NCBI RefSeq assembly: GCF_025094135.1
Contig: NW_026252437.1
Location: forward strand, 1-64,000
Direction of reading: 5' to 3'
DNA: 64,000 nucleotides
Origin: Mucor mucedo
Lineage: Eukaryota > Mucoromycota > Mucoromycetes > Mucorales > Mucoraceae
This document shows positions 29,461 to 39,900 of this stretch, one piece after another (positions within the stretch are counted from its first letter, which is position 1; every line of letters starts with the position of its first letter). The notes below the pieces were generated by a model. That model worked only from the letters and a program-made list of their open reading frames with translations. It searched no databases and was not told where the DNA came from. The position numbers were made by a program, and so were the translations under genes.

Positions 29461-31067
29461 AGGCTTTCTTTCGCTTAAAGAATTTTTACAAAAGGTATTT
29501 GCATCCATACTCTTGTTTCAACGATATCTCAGTGAATTTGATACATCCATCAGAAATTGTTCTTGCATTCGATTCTTCTCTGTCGGTTCTATCTTTTTTT
29601 ATTTATTACGCTCCCCTCCATCTCTTCGATCTCGCCGTTTATCTCGACATTTAACCAATCCGGCAAATATTTCAACATTATCATTTCTCAATCTCCAATT
29701 TTAATTTTCTTTCTGGATTATTAAACAATGGCAGAAACACTTCACAATTCCTGGGCAACAATCGCTTCCCGTGGTAATTCCATGTAAGTTGTTCGTCCTT
29801 TATCTGTCCCTAACAATGTGGACTTTCAATTCAAGTTACAAAGTAAGGTCATCTACCAAAGTGAAGACCTTGAAGGCCTCATCAGAATGCAGAAGGCTAC
29901 CGAAATAGTGAAACAGGCCCTGACACCTGACTCCGCTCTTTTCTCCATTCCTGCTTCGTTAATCCAACATCGTACCGAAGCATATAAGCTTATTGAAACG
30001 CAATGTGGTCCTGTCCATGGTTTCCGCCCAATCAGTAATTATGGTTCCAGCTTAGATGGTGATCATTTGATTGAAGCCAAATTTGTTGTTGACTCAAGTT
30101 TTGACAAGGCAATTTCTTCTGGTGTTACAATCAAGAACACCGTTATCAAAGGAACCCATTCAAATGATAGCGAAGTGAAGAAGCTTTCCCACGTGAAGAT
30201 ATCACTTTTATATATTCCTGATACGGAGGATTTTCTTGAAAAGTTAATGAGGTCTCTTCTTGTTTACGGAGAAGTCTTGCAAGTCAAGGAGTACACTTGT
30301 GGTGGATATTTCGAAGGCGAATTATCAGTGATACTCAATACGACTACCGGTTATTCTGATGATGATAGTGCAGAGTTTGCCAATGAGCCGCTGTCGAATA
30401 ATTTATATTTGTACGAATGGGATTGTTTTGCTTCGGCATCCTTCAAAGGTGCCCCTATCGTTTGTCATTGGTGTCACCACGCCGGTCACGTACGCTCCAA
30501 ATGTCCCGAATTGACCAAAACCAAGTGCTTCGCTTGTCAAGGTTATGGTCATACCGCGAAGTTTTGTAAAACGAAAACGTTTCAGCCAGTGCAAGTCAAT
30601 ACTCCTAAGGAGGAATCTAATATCGAGCTGCCTACGTTTGTTGAACAGACTATCTCCGATTCTGATACAGACCTGTCAGATGTGTACCAGCCGTCGAAGA
30701 TTGCGGAAAGTGGTTCTTCAACGTATAAGTACGCCACAACTGTTGAAACGGTGTCCATGGAAATTGAAGAAGACGAGGGTACACTACCGGTGACTGTTCA
30801 GACATCCCATCTGGCTGTTAAAATGGTTAAAGGTGGAAGAAAAATGCTAGGACAAAAGCGTTCCATTTTGGGTAAACAGAAGGCTATCAAGCAAACCTCC
30901 AAAGGTCCTGCTCCTAAGTTAGTTGTCCAGACGCAACATGCTATTAAAGGTCACAAAATGTTTACGAAGACAAAGGTTGCTAAACCGAAATAGTTTAGCT
31001 TTCCCTTTTTTTACTTCTATATCTATCTTGTTAAATAAACTCACTGTTGATACAAAAAAAAAAAAAA
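29461..31067 (+). mobile_element. ORF1-only LINE-type retroelement copy (L1c), full unit, 14-bp TSD
   Basis: Complete ~1.6 kb unit: 5' end GGCTTTCTTTCGCTTAAAG, a ~265-bp leader, one ORF, a short 3' UTR with AAATAAACTCACTGTTGATAC, and a poly(A) run. Flanked by GTGTACCTTGTTGA at 29447-29460 and 31068-31081, an exact match. It carries no reverse transcriptase. It lies opposite in orientation to the transposase it disrupts. Confidence 0.95.
29728..30993 (+). CDS. ORF1 zinc-knuckle protein, one premature stop
   Basis: Gag-like ORF1 of the second subfamily (MAETLHNSWAT...). The ATG at 29728 is followed by an in-frame TAA at 29785-29787 (codon 20), where relatives have Lys-Lys. The rest is open to 30993 and ends HKMFTKTKVAKPK. 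Zinc knuckles CHWCHHAGHVRSKC and CFACQGYGHTAKFC are intact, after LYEWDCFASASFKGAPIV. Apart from the stop it is full length and closely similar to 38387-39541. A downstream start could give an N-terminally shortened protein. Confidence 0.85.
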
Positions 31068-31081
31068 GTGTACCTTGTTGA

Positions 31082-32134
31082 ATTTTCTTTTCGATATAGC
31101 TTCGGCAGATTCGCCTCTAACTTTCGTTGTTGGGTAGGGAACAATCATGTTCGGACATAAACGGTATGCCGAATCTACATATGCGACAATAAACAATGAT
31201 AAGTATAAATGTAATCCACTAATAAGATAAGCACTTACTGGCAGGAATATATCTATTAAATAAACAATATCTATTTGCATTATTTTAGAATTCTGTATAA
31301 ACCTCAGTCCATCGAAACGCTGCAGCATCGTGAGTACGGCCTATCTAATTATCAGACCACACACTCTAAAAATGTTCCGAAATAGCTTTATTGTACTTGA
31401 ATCTCCAACACGTATGTACGTAAAAAGCCCTCTATCGTCGCAGATAGCCGTCAATTTCATAGAGAAATTTCCCTTTCTATCTCTCCACTGTTCCTTGTGA
31501 TGCTTTCTAGCTTTGATCACAACATTTTCACCATCCAAGGCACCTATAACGTTAGGCAAACGACGGATAGCTCCAGGTCTATTACCATGTGGCCACTCAA
31601 AGCCATTTTGGATATCATTGACTCTGGCGGTTTCCAAGGGCCAGCTGATGAAATCGCCATAAACATCTTCAACAGCTGTTAAAAACCGTATAAAAAATTT
31701 ATGTAACTTCTATGTGAAACACCCCAAGCCATGTGAGAAGTTCTATATCCAAGATGACAGTTGACCAAGCGCCATATAGCACAGGATACTTGTACGTAAA
31801 CTGGCAAAGCGTTGTGTGCTCTTAGAACAAAAGCAGGGTGGTTGCTCAGTTCAATAACAAGCCTTTCAAAGGACGTGCGATCCATTCTGTACATGGCTCG
31901 AAAAATGGTACGTTGGTTATTGTTGTCCAGTAAATCTGGATTGGTTATTGTCCAGTAATGGTGGTTGGTAAACGTTACGCCCTCCGCAGATGTCTCCGTA
32001 CGGGTGGTCTGTCTACCAGTAATGAGAAAGGACAAAGCCTCGAAGAAAGAAGGAATGTCGAAAAAGTATGTTGAGTGATAGAGATAACCCTCTTGGATTA
32101 TGTTGTCTCGTAACTGACTTTGTTGCCAAAACAT
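31082..32134 (-). pseudogene. H1 Harbinger transposase, N-terminal and core part
   Basis: From 32134: an N-terminal helical region, DRTSFERLVIELSNHP, a helix-turn-helix-like QVSCAIWRLVNCHLGYRTSHMAWGVS, a short intron near 31680, then PNVIGALDGENVVIKA (first Asp). Further exons give AYVDSAYRLCPNMIVPY (second Asp, about 31180-31130) and SKRKFNKVH, where the ORF1 element starts. The third catalytic residue is at 29162-29446, so all three acidic residues exist but on two sides of the insertion. Introns of about 60 bp appear near 31340 and 31240. Confidence 0.8.
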
Positions 32135-32969
32135 CGAAACTATTTGTTATTGTCATGTTCTTATATCTTTCAATTGTTTGCGTAAGGTCGAAATGGCGAT
32201 CAAAGTATTTGTTTGCGTAGTTGTAAGCATTATAAAATTTGTATTTAAGCAAAAGCAAAAAAAACTGAAATAAAAGAAAATATAACTGAAAGTCAAAGGG
32301 AAACTGAGGATAGTAAACATGAAAATTTCGAAAATGTTGTCATACGCTGGTATATATATAGGGGGGACTAAACTTTATTACAAATTGAGCGATTTGCTTT
32401 TGAAAATAAAGTTTGCTTGGGAACGGCTAAAAAAAGAAATTATCCAAATAAAGGATTAAAATCTGACAGTACCAAAAACCCTTCTAGTATTTGAAAAAAA
32501 AACCCAAAACGCACTACTGAATTCACGATAATGTTTCTTTTTCTAAAATGAATTTTTATTGGCTAATTATACGCGCACCATACTTTTTGTTTGAAAAAAA
32601 ATCTCGCGCACCATACTTTTTTGTTCCGCTCAAATAATAAATTCCGGGTCGGACCAAAAATAATTTGTGCACATGAATTTTTTGCTAGCGCTGGCAGACC
32701 ATACTTTTTTTCGCTGGCGCACCATACTTTTTTTGCTGGCGCACTATACTTTTTTCGCTGGCGCACCACACTTTTTCGCGCAACATACTTTTTCTCACAC
32801 ATAATGGATGCAAATATGATGTTAAATAGTACAAACAATTCCATCACTGTTCCTACTGTGCTTTTGAGTTCAATCTCATGTTTTTTTGTCTAAGTTTTTT
32901 ATTTTTTTATTTTATAATTTTAAGGATAAATGTGATCAGAATAAGTATAATAAGGATACGTGATAGTTA

Positions 32970-33678
32970 AAAAAAAAAAAAAAAAGATGTAGTTATTTTG
33001 ATAATATTCAGATACGTCGTTAACACAGATGTCTCGGTGTACATTGAATATTTTTTGATGAGAAAAATTGATGGTTGGCCATTTTTTTGGGATAATGGCT
33101 TTCTTGGTTTTGGAGTCAACAATGGGCTCAATCATATAGAAATGACTGTTAATAAAAAAAAGAACTATAGGTTCATTCATTTTCTCCAAATCTAAACCAA
33201 GAAATGGCCAAAAAGTTATTGCATCTTTGGTATAAATGAGGTTTCCATCATCATCCCTCTACAGATTATCATATTTGTCCGTTTTTGGCGTTGTTGCATG
33301 CAAGATTACGGGTCGTCTAAACGTATCAGCAACTATTTGAGGGCAGCCATAACAATCAAGCCAAATATTCAAATTGTCAAGACATGGCGCTTTTGTTGAC
33401 TGAAGTTCTGTTGTTATGTATGCTTCGTCTAACTCGTAGCTGTAATAAATGGAGTTAGCATACTTTGAAAAAGTAGCTAACATCATTTTTTTGACCTGGA
33501 TCCAGGATTTTTCGTATCCAAAAACAGCAGCAATGACAGCGCAAAATCCACAATTACCATCGGGAATGGGATTAACAAATACAAGAACATCGTCGGCATA
33601 CTGACTATCTGGCATCTTAAATAGATTGCTATTGTCGGAGTCGCGTGTTACCTCTTCAGGTGGTTTGTATCTAAACAA
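32970..33678 (-). CDS. MULE2 OTU-type cysteine protease module
   Basis: OTU cysteine protease module downstream of the transposase. VNPIPDGNCGFCAVIAAVFG carries the catalytic Asp-x-x-Cys. LDNLNIWLDCYGCPQIVADTFRRPVILHA follows. After an in-frame TAG at 33259-33261 (TDKYDNL*RDDDGNL) the same frame continues to PIVLFFINSHFYMIE with the catalytic His and ends HRDICVNDVSEYYQNN. So one nonsense codon truncates it before the His. OTU enzymes remove ubiquitin; whether this one is fused to the transposase by splicing or made separately cannot be seen. Confidence 0.8.
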
Positions 33679-33818
33679 ATACAGATATTAATACCGTGAA
33701 ATATTAAGCAGGGTATATATTTACTTTGATCTGAGCTTATTGATGGCTGTTGTCGATGGCTTACGAAGACTTGGTTTATTTTTTTGGGTCTTGTTGTTTT
33801 CTACTTTTTTTTGTTTTG

Positions 33819-36652
33819 CTAATTTTTTTTCGCATTTTTTTGCTCATTAGATATTTTTTCGTCTTCGTGCTTCACACCACGCTTGTTTCTTTTGGTGCCT
33901 TCAGGACGACCCTTCTGGATTTCGACAATTTTTGGTGCGAGAGTGTTTTCTAAACGATCGTTTGAGTACTTACTGATCAAAGCATCCATGTCCTTTATGT
34001 GATCAACGGATTCTTGTTGGCTCCGCAAAACCTTGCACAAAGACATCAATTTTTCCAGTCTTAATTGGATTTCTGTTGTATTGATATCCAATTCGTCCGG
34101 AGAACCTTTAGCCAATTCGGCAGAAACTTCGGCCACGGTAGCAATATGAAGTACATTATTATTAGTTTAGTTTTAAGAAGGATAATAAAATTTGTAAGAC
34201 ATTGAATTTTTACCGCTGCCCTAAAAATATGTGATTCTCCATCTTTGGTGAATTACGTTTAATGGAATTTTTCTTTCAATAAACGAAACAGCAAGGATGT
34301 GTCTGCATGGAAGCCTAAAATTTCTTCGAAGCTTATAGAGGCAGCTTCCACCAGATAAGGTATGGCTTACGTGGTCAGGGTTCTCCTCAGAAGCTTTCAC
34401 TTCCATCAACTCATTCTTGATGTTTTCGAAAGCAAAGCTGGAAACATTCAATTTTATCAAGGAAAGTTTATCCATGATATCATGTTCTAAAAAAACTGGT
34501 CGTTGAGAGACGGATTCTTTAATTGACTGTAGGTTGCGGTAGTCTTCCTAGAAAACAGATTTTTTTTAGAATTGTAAACAAAACATAAACTGTGGTTCAG
34601 CTATTACGTACTCTTTTGTTAATCCACAGATCAATTTTTTCTGTAACAAGAGCCATGCTTCCAGACGAAGTGTTGTTCTTCTTTTGATGTTTGCATGTGT
34701 AGACTCAACTCTATTTGATGTTCGATTACCCATAGGCATAAAATTGTTCACATAATATCCAACCCAATATTGCTTTTTGAGCATCATGCTATATGTTCGA
34801 GTTAATAAACGAAGTACGTAATTTAATTTAGACAAATATGTTATAAGAAAAATAAATGCTTACTAGTGAAGGTATTTATTAATGTCTGGGCACCAACTTG
34901 AATACACATACCCTTGGTGGACACAAAAGCCTCGTATTCATCTTTGGCATTTAAGAATTCGGCTTTTGTTGCACATGTCAAAGCCATTTTCTTTACGATG
35001 GCCATGAATGACTTAACTTCCATTTCCAAAACGTTTCCTATGTTATTATGCTTAGATGAAAATTGATACGGACATATTTACTTCTTTCTATTATTTCTAC
35101 ATACTGTCCTGTCTCTTCTCCTTTGACAGATTGTTTTTAAATCTCAAAATAAAATTTTTCTGCACATGGATCCAGCATAAAATTTGTTTGCTGTCAGGGA
35201 ATACAGACTTGATTCCTCCTAATAAGGCTTCGTCATTATCAGTTACAACGCACTTTGGTAAATCCACCGTGCTTTCACCAACGGGCCAAACAATCTCACG
35301 AAAGCATTTTAAAGCCCATCGGTATCGATCACCTGTTTCACAATCCATCCAGCATCCTGCAATAGGTACCGTTGTCAATTGCTTGGGCTTTTCTTTGGAA
35401 CGCAAAGTACCAGCTACAACGAAATTTAACAAGACCATTTTGTGGGAGTTAATCTTGTATGTTGCATCCATCATAATACACTCCGAAAGCTTTCTGGCCC
35501 CGTCAATGCCATGTTGGTGTATAAAAAACACACAACAAATTCTTTCATCATTATCTGTCATGTGACGAACCTGATGGCCACTGGACTCGAGGTTTTTAAT
35601 AAAGTTCCACATGTTAGTGTGTTTATCCCGACAAAATTGTTGTTGGATATTAGTCAAATCCGTGACAATTAAGTTATTGACACCTCTTGTCTCAAGAATC
35701 TATTTACCAGCGTGTTACTGTTATTAAAAGACATAAAAAGGGGGCATATAAAGACATTATAAAGATTATAGGCAAAATAATAACTTTTATTATGATTACA
35801 GCTCTACTAACGATTAATTTCTCCATATCCACTTGCAACCTTACCTTTAAAGTTTCACTTGGTGTTGTTCCTGCACGCATGAGACTAATTGCGCGTTCTT
35901 GATCTTCGGCCTCGAGCTTTCTGTTGTTATGATACACCCTTCTATCGTCGCTCAAAGGGTGATTGTGCTCGAAACAGCTGGATCGAATTGTCCATGGCTG
36001 ACCGATAGCTCTCGCATCCTTACGGACATAAACAAATGCGGAGCATCCTGCTCGTCCAGTGGTTCTGTTAGGTCGTTGAACCATACTCTCTAATCCTTCA
36101 TCATTTCCTGCATCTTCTGCATCTATTTTCGAAAACAATTTACAGAATTAATATTCCACTCTATGCCAGATTATGGTTACAATTACCTTCACCCTTTCTG
36201 GCAGAACGATAGTTACCAAAATGCTTACAAATCAACTTGATGTAAGATTTGTCGCTTTTGAGAGTCTCAAAAGGGATATTCTTGGTCATACCAACAGACG
36301 TTATTTGAAGTCTTGCAGCTTCCTTGTCCAAAAATGTTTTTCCAACTGTAAGTTCGGCTTCAAAAGCAGCCTTTACCTCAATGACACGTTCATTCGGCTG
36401 GACAGTCTCAGCAAATGAAGGAACATCTCGTGTAGCTTTGACGCTGATATCCTCATCTTCCGGGTCAGTAAGACATTCCCAGTCATACTCATCTGCCAGT
36501 TTCTCTCGAGCATCGGTTTGTTTATCGTTTTGTTTGTCGAAGATCTCCTCGAAACTATCTTTAACTTCTTCAGTGGGGTTAATTACAGACAAAAGGCTGT
36601 TGATTAACAATTGGCTTTCACTCAAAAAATCGTGTGAATCGTTTGAATTCAT
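33819..36652 (-). CDS. MULE2 Mutator-like transposase with SWIM finger
   Basis: Multi-exon transposase: acidic N-terminus from an ATG at 36652, a FAR1-like zinc region with CSAFVYV... CFEHNHPLSDD (about 36110-35930), then the core (35657-35097) with CIMMDATYKINSHKM (Asp 1), CVVTDNDEALL (Asp 2) and CWIHVQKN. The helix carrying the catalytic Glu is GNRTSNRVESTHANIKRR (about 34740-34680). A SWIM-like finger, SCLYKLRRNFRLPCRHIL (about 34350-34290), has only part of the usual CxC. The last exon (34136-33819) ends in a basic stretch. Introns are 50-80 bp. All three catalytic residues are present, so this transposase could be functional; frame continuity across every exon was not proven. Confidence 0.85.
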
Positions 36653-36868
36653 TTTAAAATAAAAGTTTAACAGAAAAAGAATAAAGCAAAAAAAAAAGTG
36701 GTGCGCGAAAAAGTCTGGTGCGCCAGCAAAAAAAGTATGGTGCGCCAGCAAAAAAAGTATGATGCGCCAGCGAAAAAAAAGTATGGTTTTTTTTTTTTTT
36801 TGTATGAACAGTAAGTTTATTTAGCAATAAGTGAATTATACGTAAAACGAAAGGGAAAATTAAAATGG

Positions 36869-38140
36869 TTATTTTTTAACAACCTTAGTCTTCGTAAACA
36901 AATTATGACCTTTTAGAGTAGGGGGTGTTCGAGCCACCAATTTGGGAAACGTCCCTTTCACGCTCTGTTTAGAGGCAGGATGTTTACCTAAAGCAGAACG
37001 TTGTGGACTAAGACCTTTATCTGTCCCACCAGTTCTACCAACCAATTCTGCGTTTGAAGAAGGAAGAGTGGCGGTATCCATTACATGGTCCACCTCTCCA
37101 GACACACTAGCAACAGTAGTTGCAAACTTGGAAGCCTCGGAACCACGGGAAACAATCTTGGGCGATGTAGAAACATCAGAAATATCAGTGTCTGAGTCGG
37201 ACAAAATAGTGGCATCAAGACAATCAGTTGAATCCAAGTCAATATCTTCTGATACTTCAGCGAAAACAGGATGCCTAACAACGGAACGTTTTCCCCTCTT
37301 ACAAAACTTGGCTGTGTGACCATGACTATGACATACAAAACATTTGGTCTTCGCTAATTCCGGGCATTTGGAACGAATATGACCAGCAACATGGCACCAA
37401 TGACACACAGAAGGAGCACCTTTAAAGGTCGCAGAAGCAAAACAGTCCCATTCCGATAGATACAAGTTGTTTGACAAAGGTACACTTGCGTGATATTCAT
37501 CATCTTCATCCGTGTAGCCTACCGCCGTGTTCAGAATGACGGACATCTGACCCTCAAAGAAACCAACACAGGAATACTCCGTGATTTCTAATACTTGTCC
37601 GTAATACACTAAAGATGCTAACAAATATTCCAGAAAGTTTTCTTTATCTGGGATATATAAAATCGAGAACTTGACGCGTACCAGAGTATTTTTGTCGGAA
37701 AAATTCGTTCGAAAACCTTTAAAAATCTTGTCTTTAACAGAGACACCATTGGTGATAGCCTTCATAGTGCTACCATCATCCAGAAACTTAACCTCCAACA
37801 ACATGTTACTGTCAGAAGGAACCCCATAATAACTAATGGGTCTAACGCCGTGTAGAGGACCACATTGGGATTCAATGGCCTCGTAAGCCTCGAAACGATG
37901 CTTGAATACGGTAGCGGGGAAAGAAAACAAAACAGATCCATCAGTCAACTTTTGCTGTACGATGGACATCGCTTGTTGTGTCAAGATGAGAGCCTCTAGA
38001 CATTCATCTTCGTAAATAATGGTACTTGCACGCTTGTATTCAGAATCAGTCTCATCCGAGACATGTATGGGACGAAAAACCTTCTTGGCGTTACAAACAG
38101 CTGCAATATCTGCCCAGGTAGAATCTGGTGAAATTGACAT
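36869..38140 (-). CDS. ORF1 zinc-knuckle protein, divergent third subfamily, intact
   Basis: 423 residues with an ATG start and no internal stop. It shares the family blocks (FSFPATVFKHRFEAYEAIESQCG, YGQVLEITEYSC, GFFEGQMSVILNTAVGY, YLSEWDCFASATFKGAP) and two CCHC knuckles (CHWCHVAGHIRSKC and CFVCHSHGHTAKFC). It diverges clearly from the other copies elsewhere, so it represents its own lineage. The Ser/Asp-rich linker (LSDSDTDISDVSTS) and the C-terminus GHNLFTKTKVVKK are kept. An intact frame in a diverged lineage implies ORF1 has been maintained by selection. Confidence 0.9.
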   Translation of the reverse strand: MSISPDSTWADIAAVCNAKKVFRPIHVSDETDSEYKRASTIIYEDECLEALILTQQAMSIVQQKLTDGSVLFSFPATVFKHRFEAYEAIESQCGPLHGVRPISYYGVPSDSNMLLEVKFLDDGSTMKAITNGVSVKDKIFKGFRTNFSDKNTLVRVKFSILYIPDKENFLEYLLASLVYYGQVLEITEYSCVGFFEGQMSVILNTAVGYTDEDDEYHASVPLSNNLYLSEWDCFASATFKGAPSVCHWCHVAGHIRSKCPELAKTKCFVCHSHGHTAKFCKRGKRSVVRHPVFAEVSEDIDLDSTDCLDATILSDSDTDISDVSTSPKIVSRGSEASKFATTVASVSGEVDHVMDTATLPSSNAELVGRTGGTDKGLSPQRSALGKHPASKQSVKGTFPKLVARTPPTLKGHNLFTKTKVVKK

Positions 38141-38345
38141 AGTTTAATGATCGGGAGTTATACGAAAATCTTTTCACAAATGTGTTGAATGTCGAAATTG
38201 AAGACGAGATCAAGGAGATGCACGAAAGTGTATTAATTCAAACAGATGGAGCAGAAGGAGACGAATCGAATGCACAAAAAATTTGAACGGATAGACAAAG
38301 ATTTGATAACGGATGGATGCGAACAAGATTTTGGATGGAAATACC

Positions 38346-39798
38346 TTTTTTTTTTTTTTTTTTTTTTGTATTAACAGTGAGTTTATTTAGCAAGTTAGAT
38401 ATAGAAGTAAAAAAGGGAAAGCTAAACTATTTCCACCATCAAACATTTTACCAGCCAAATGGGAAGTCGGAACTGTCACCGGTAATGTACCCTCGTCTTC
38501 TTCAATTTCCATGGACACCGTTTCTACTGTTGTGGCGTACTTAGACGTTGAAGAACCACTTTCAGCAATCTTCGAAGGCTGGTACGCATCTGACAGGTCT
38601 GTATCCGAATCGGAGATAACCTGTTCAACAATCGTAGGCAGCTCGATATTAGATTCCTCCTTAGGAGTATTGACTTGCACTGGCTGAAACGTTTTCGTTT
38701 TACAAAACTTCGCGGTATGACCATAACCTTGACAAGCGAAGCACTTGGTTTTGGTCAATTCGGGACATTTGGAGCGTACGTGACCGGCGTGGTGACACCA
38801 ATGACAAACGATAGGGGCACCTTTGAAGGATGCCGAAGCAAAACAATCCCATTCGAACAAATATAAATTATTCGACAGCGGCTCATTGGCATACTCTCCA
38901 TTATCATCATCAGAATAACCGGTAGTCGTATCGAGTATCAGTGATAATTCGCCTTCGAAATATCCACCACAAGTGTACTCCTTGACTTGCAAGACTTCTC
39001 CGTAAACAAGAAGAGACCTCATTAACTTTTCAAGAAAATCCTCCGTATCAGGAATATATAAAAGTGATATCTTCACGTGGGCAAGCTTCTTCACTTCGCT
39101 ATCATTTGAATGGGTTCCTTTGATAACGGTGTTCTTGATTGTAACACCAGAAGAAATTGCCTTGTCAAAACTTGAGTCATCAACAAATTTGGCTTCAATC
39201 AAATGATCACCATCTAAGCTGGAACCATAATTACTGATTGGGCGGAAACCATGGACAGGACCACATTGCGTTTCAATAAGCTTATATGCTTCGGTACGAT
39301 GTTGGATTAACGAAGCAGGAATGGAGAAAAGAGCGGAGTCAGGTGTCAGGGCCTGTTTCACTATTTCGGTAGCCTTCTGCATTCTGATGAGGCCTTCAAG
39401 GTCTTCACTTTGGTAGATGACCTTACTTTGTAACTTGAATTGAGAGTCCACATTTTTAGGGACAGATAAAGGACGAACAACTTTCTTGGAATTACCACGG
39501 GACACGAATGTTGCCCAGGAATTGTGAAGATTTTCTGCCATTGTTTAATAATCCAGAAAGAAAATTAAAATTGGAGATTGAGAATTGAGAATGTTGAAAT
39601 CTTTGCCGGATTGGTTAAATGTCGCGATAAACGCTGAGATCGAAGAGATGGAGGGGAGCGTAATAAATAAAAAAGATAGAGAGGAATCGAATGCAATAAA
39701 AATTTCTGATGGATATATAGAATTCACCGAGATATCGTTGAAACAAGAGTATGGATGCAAATACCTTTTGTAAAAATTCTTTAAGCGAAAGAAAGCCG
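38346..39798 (-). mobile_element. ORF1-only LINE-type element (L1e) nested in L1d, ~20-bp TSD
   Basis: Poly-T from 38346, tail GTATTAACAGTGAGTTTATT, 5' end GCGAAAGAAAG at about 39797. TTTTGGATGgAAATACC before it and TTTTTGGATGcAAATACCTTTT after it (39799-39820) are the duplicated target, with one mismatch. It landed in the 5' leader of L1d. Confidence 0.85.
38387..39541 (-). CDS. ORF1 zinc-knuckle protein with C-terminal deletion
   Basis: 384 residues, second subfamily (MAENLHNSWATFVSRGNSKKVV...). The zinc knuckles CHWCHHAGHVRSKC and CFACQGYGHTAKFC are intact. Compared with 30.8-31.0 kb, the DNA between GGGAAAGCTAAACTATT and CCACCATCAAACATTTTACC has lost about 150 bp. The basic C-terminus (GQKRSILGKQKA... 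TKTKVAKPK) is therefore replaced by a short chance tail, NSLAFPFLLLYLTC. It is otherwise open from the ATG at 39541. Confidence 0.9.
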   Translation of the reverse strand: MAENLHNSWATFVSRGNSKKVVRPLSVPKNVDSQFKLQSKVIYQSEDLEGLIRMQKATEIVKQALTPDSALFSIPASLIQHRTEAYKLIETQCGPVHGFRPISNYGSSLDGDHLIEAKFVDDSSFDKAISSGVTIKNTVIKGTHSNDSEVKKLAHVKISLLYIPDTEDFLEKLMRSLLVYGEVLQVKEYTCGGYFEGELSLILDTTTGYSDDDNGEYANEPLSNNLYLFEWDCFASASFKGAPIVCHWCHHAGHVRSKCPELTKTKCFACQGYGHTAKFCKTKTFQPVQVNTPKEESNIELPTIVEQVISDSDTDLSDAYQPSKIAESGSSTSKYATTVETVSMEIEEDEGTLPVTVPTSHLAGKMFDGGNSLAFPFLLLYLTC

Positions 39799-39866
39799 TT
39801 TTTGGATGCAAATACCTTTTGTAAAAATTCTTTAAGCGTTGCCAGCTAAAAAACATGATGCGCTAG

Positions 39867-39897
<31 letters not shown>

Positions 39898-39900
<3 letters not shown>

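Larger units (their letters stand above)
27519..32427. mobile_element. PIF/Harbinger element H1 with ORF1-element insertion
   Basis: Terminal repeats GGCCGTTCCCAAGC (27519) and GCTTGGGAACGGC (to 32427) with related subterminal CGAAACTTTTTT / AAATAAAGTTTG. The 3-bp target duplication is not clear because both flanks are A-rich. Inside are two convergent genes, the standard PIF/Harbinger pair: a Myb/SANT-like protein (plus strand) and a DDE transposase (minus strand). A 1.6 kb ORF1 retroelement at 29461-31067 splits the transposase. A near-perfect palindrome, TACCCCCTAGGGGGGGTA, sits at about 27655. Confidence 0.8.
32561..36786 (-). mobile_element. MULE2: Mutator-like element with OTU module, right end invaded
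   Basis: The left end starts GGCTAATTATACGCGCACC (32561). The terminal region is an array of CTGGCGCACCATACTTTTTT-type units with diverged copies (32690-32790), mirrored at the right by GTATGGTGCGCCAGC units (36690-36786). The right end is interrupted at about 36786 by ORF1 elements. A piece of the same array (TTGCCAGCT.AAAACATGATGCGCTAG) resumes at 39839-39866. The outermost right terminus was not found. Genes inside run on the minus strand. Confidence 0.8.
36787..39838 (-). mobile_element. ORF1-only LINE-type element (L1d) in MULE2 terminus, itself hosting L1e
   Basis: Minus-strand unit with poly(A) (poly-T from 36787) and tail GTATGAACAGTAAGTTTATT read on the plus strand. Its 5' end is split: GATTTTGGATGGAAATACC at about 38345 and its continuation GTAAAAATTCTTTAAGCG at 39821-39838. 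L1e (38346-39798) lies between. It is inserted in the repeat array of the MULE2 right end, which resumes at 39839. Confidence 0.8.
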
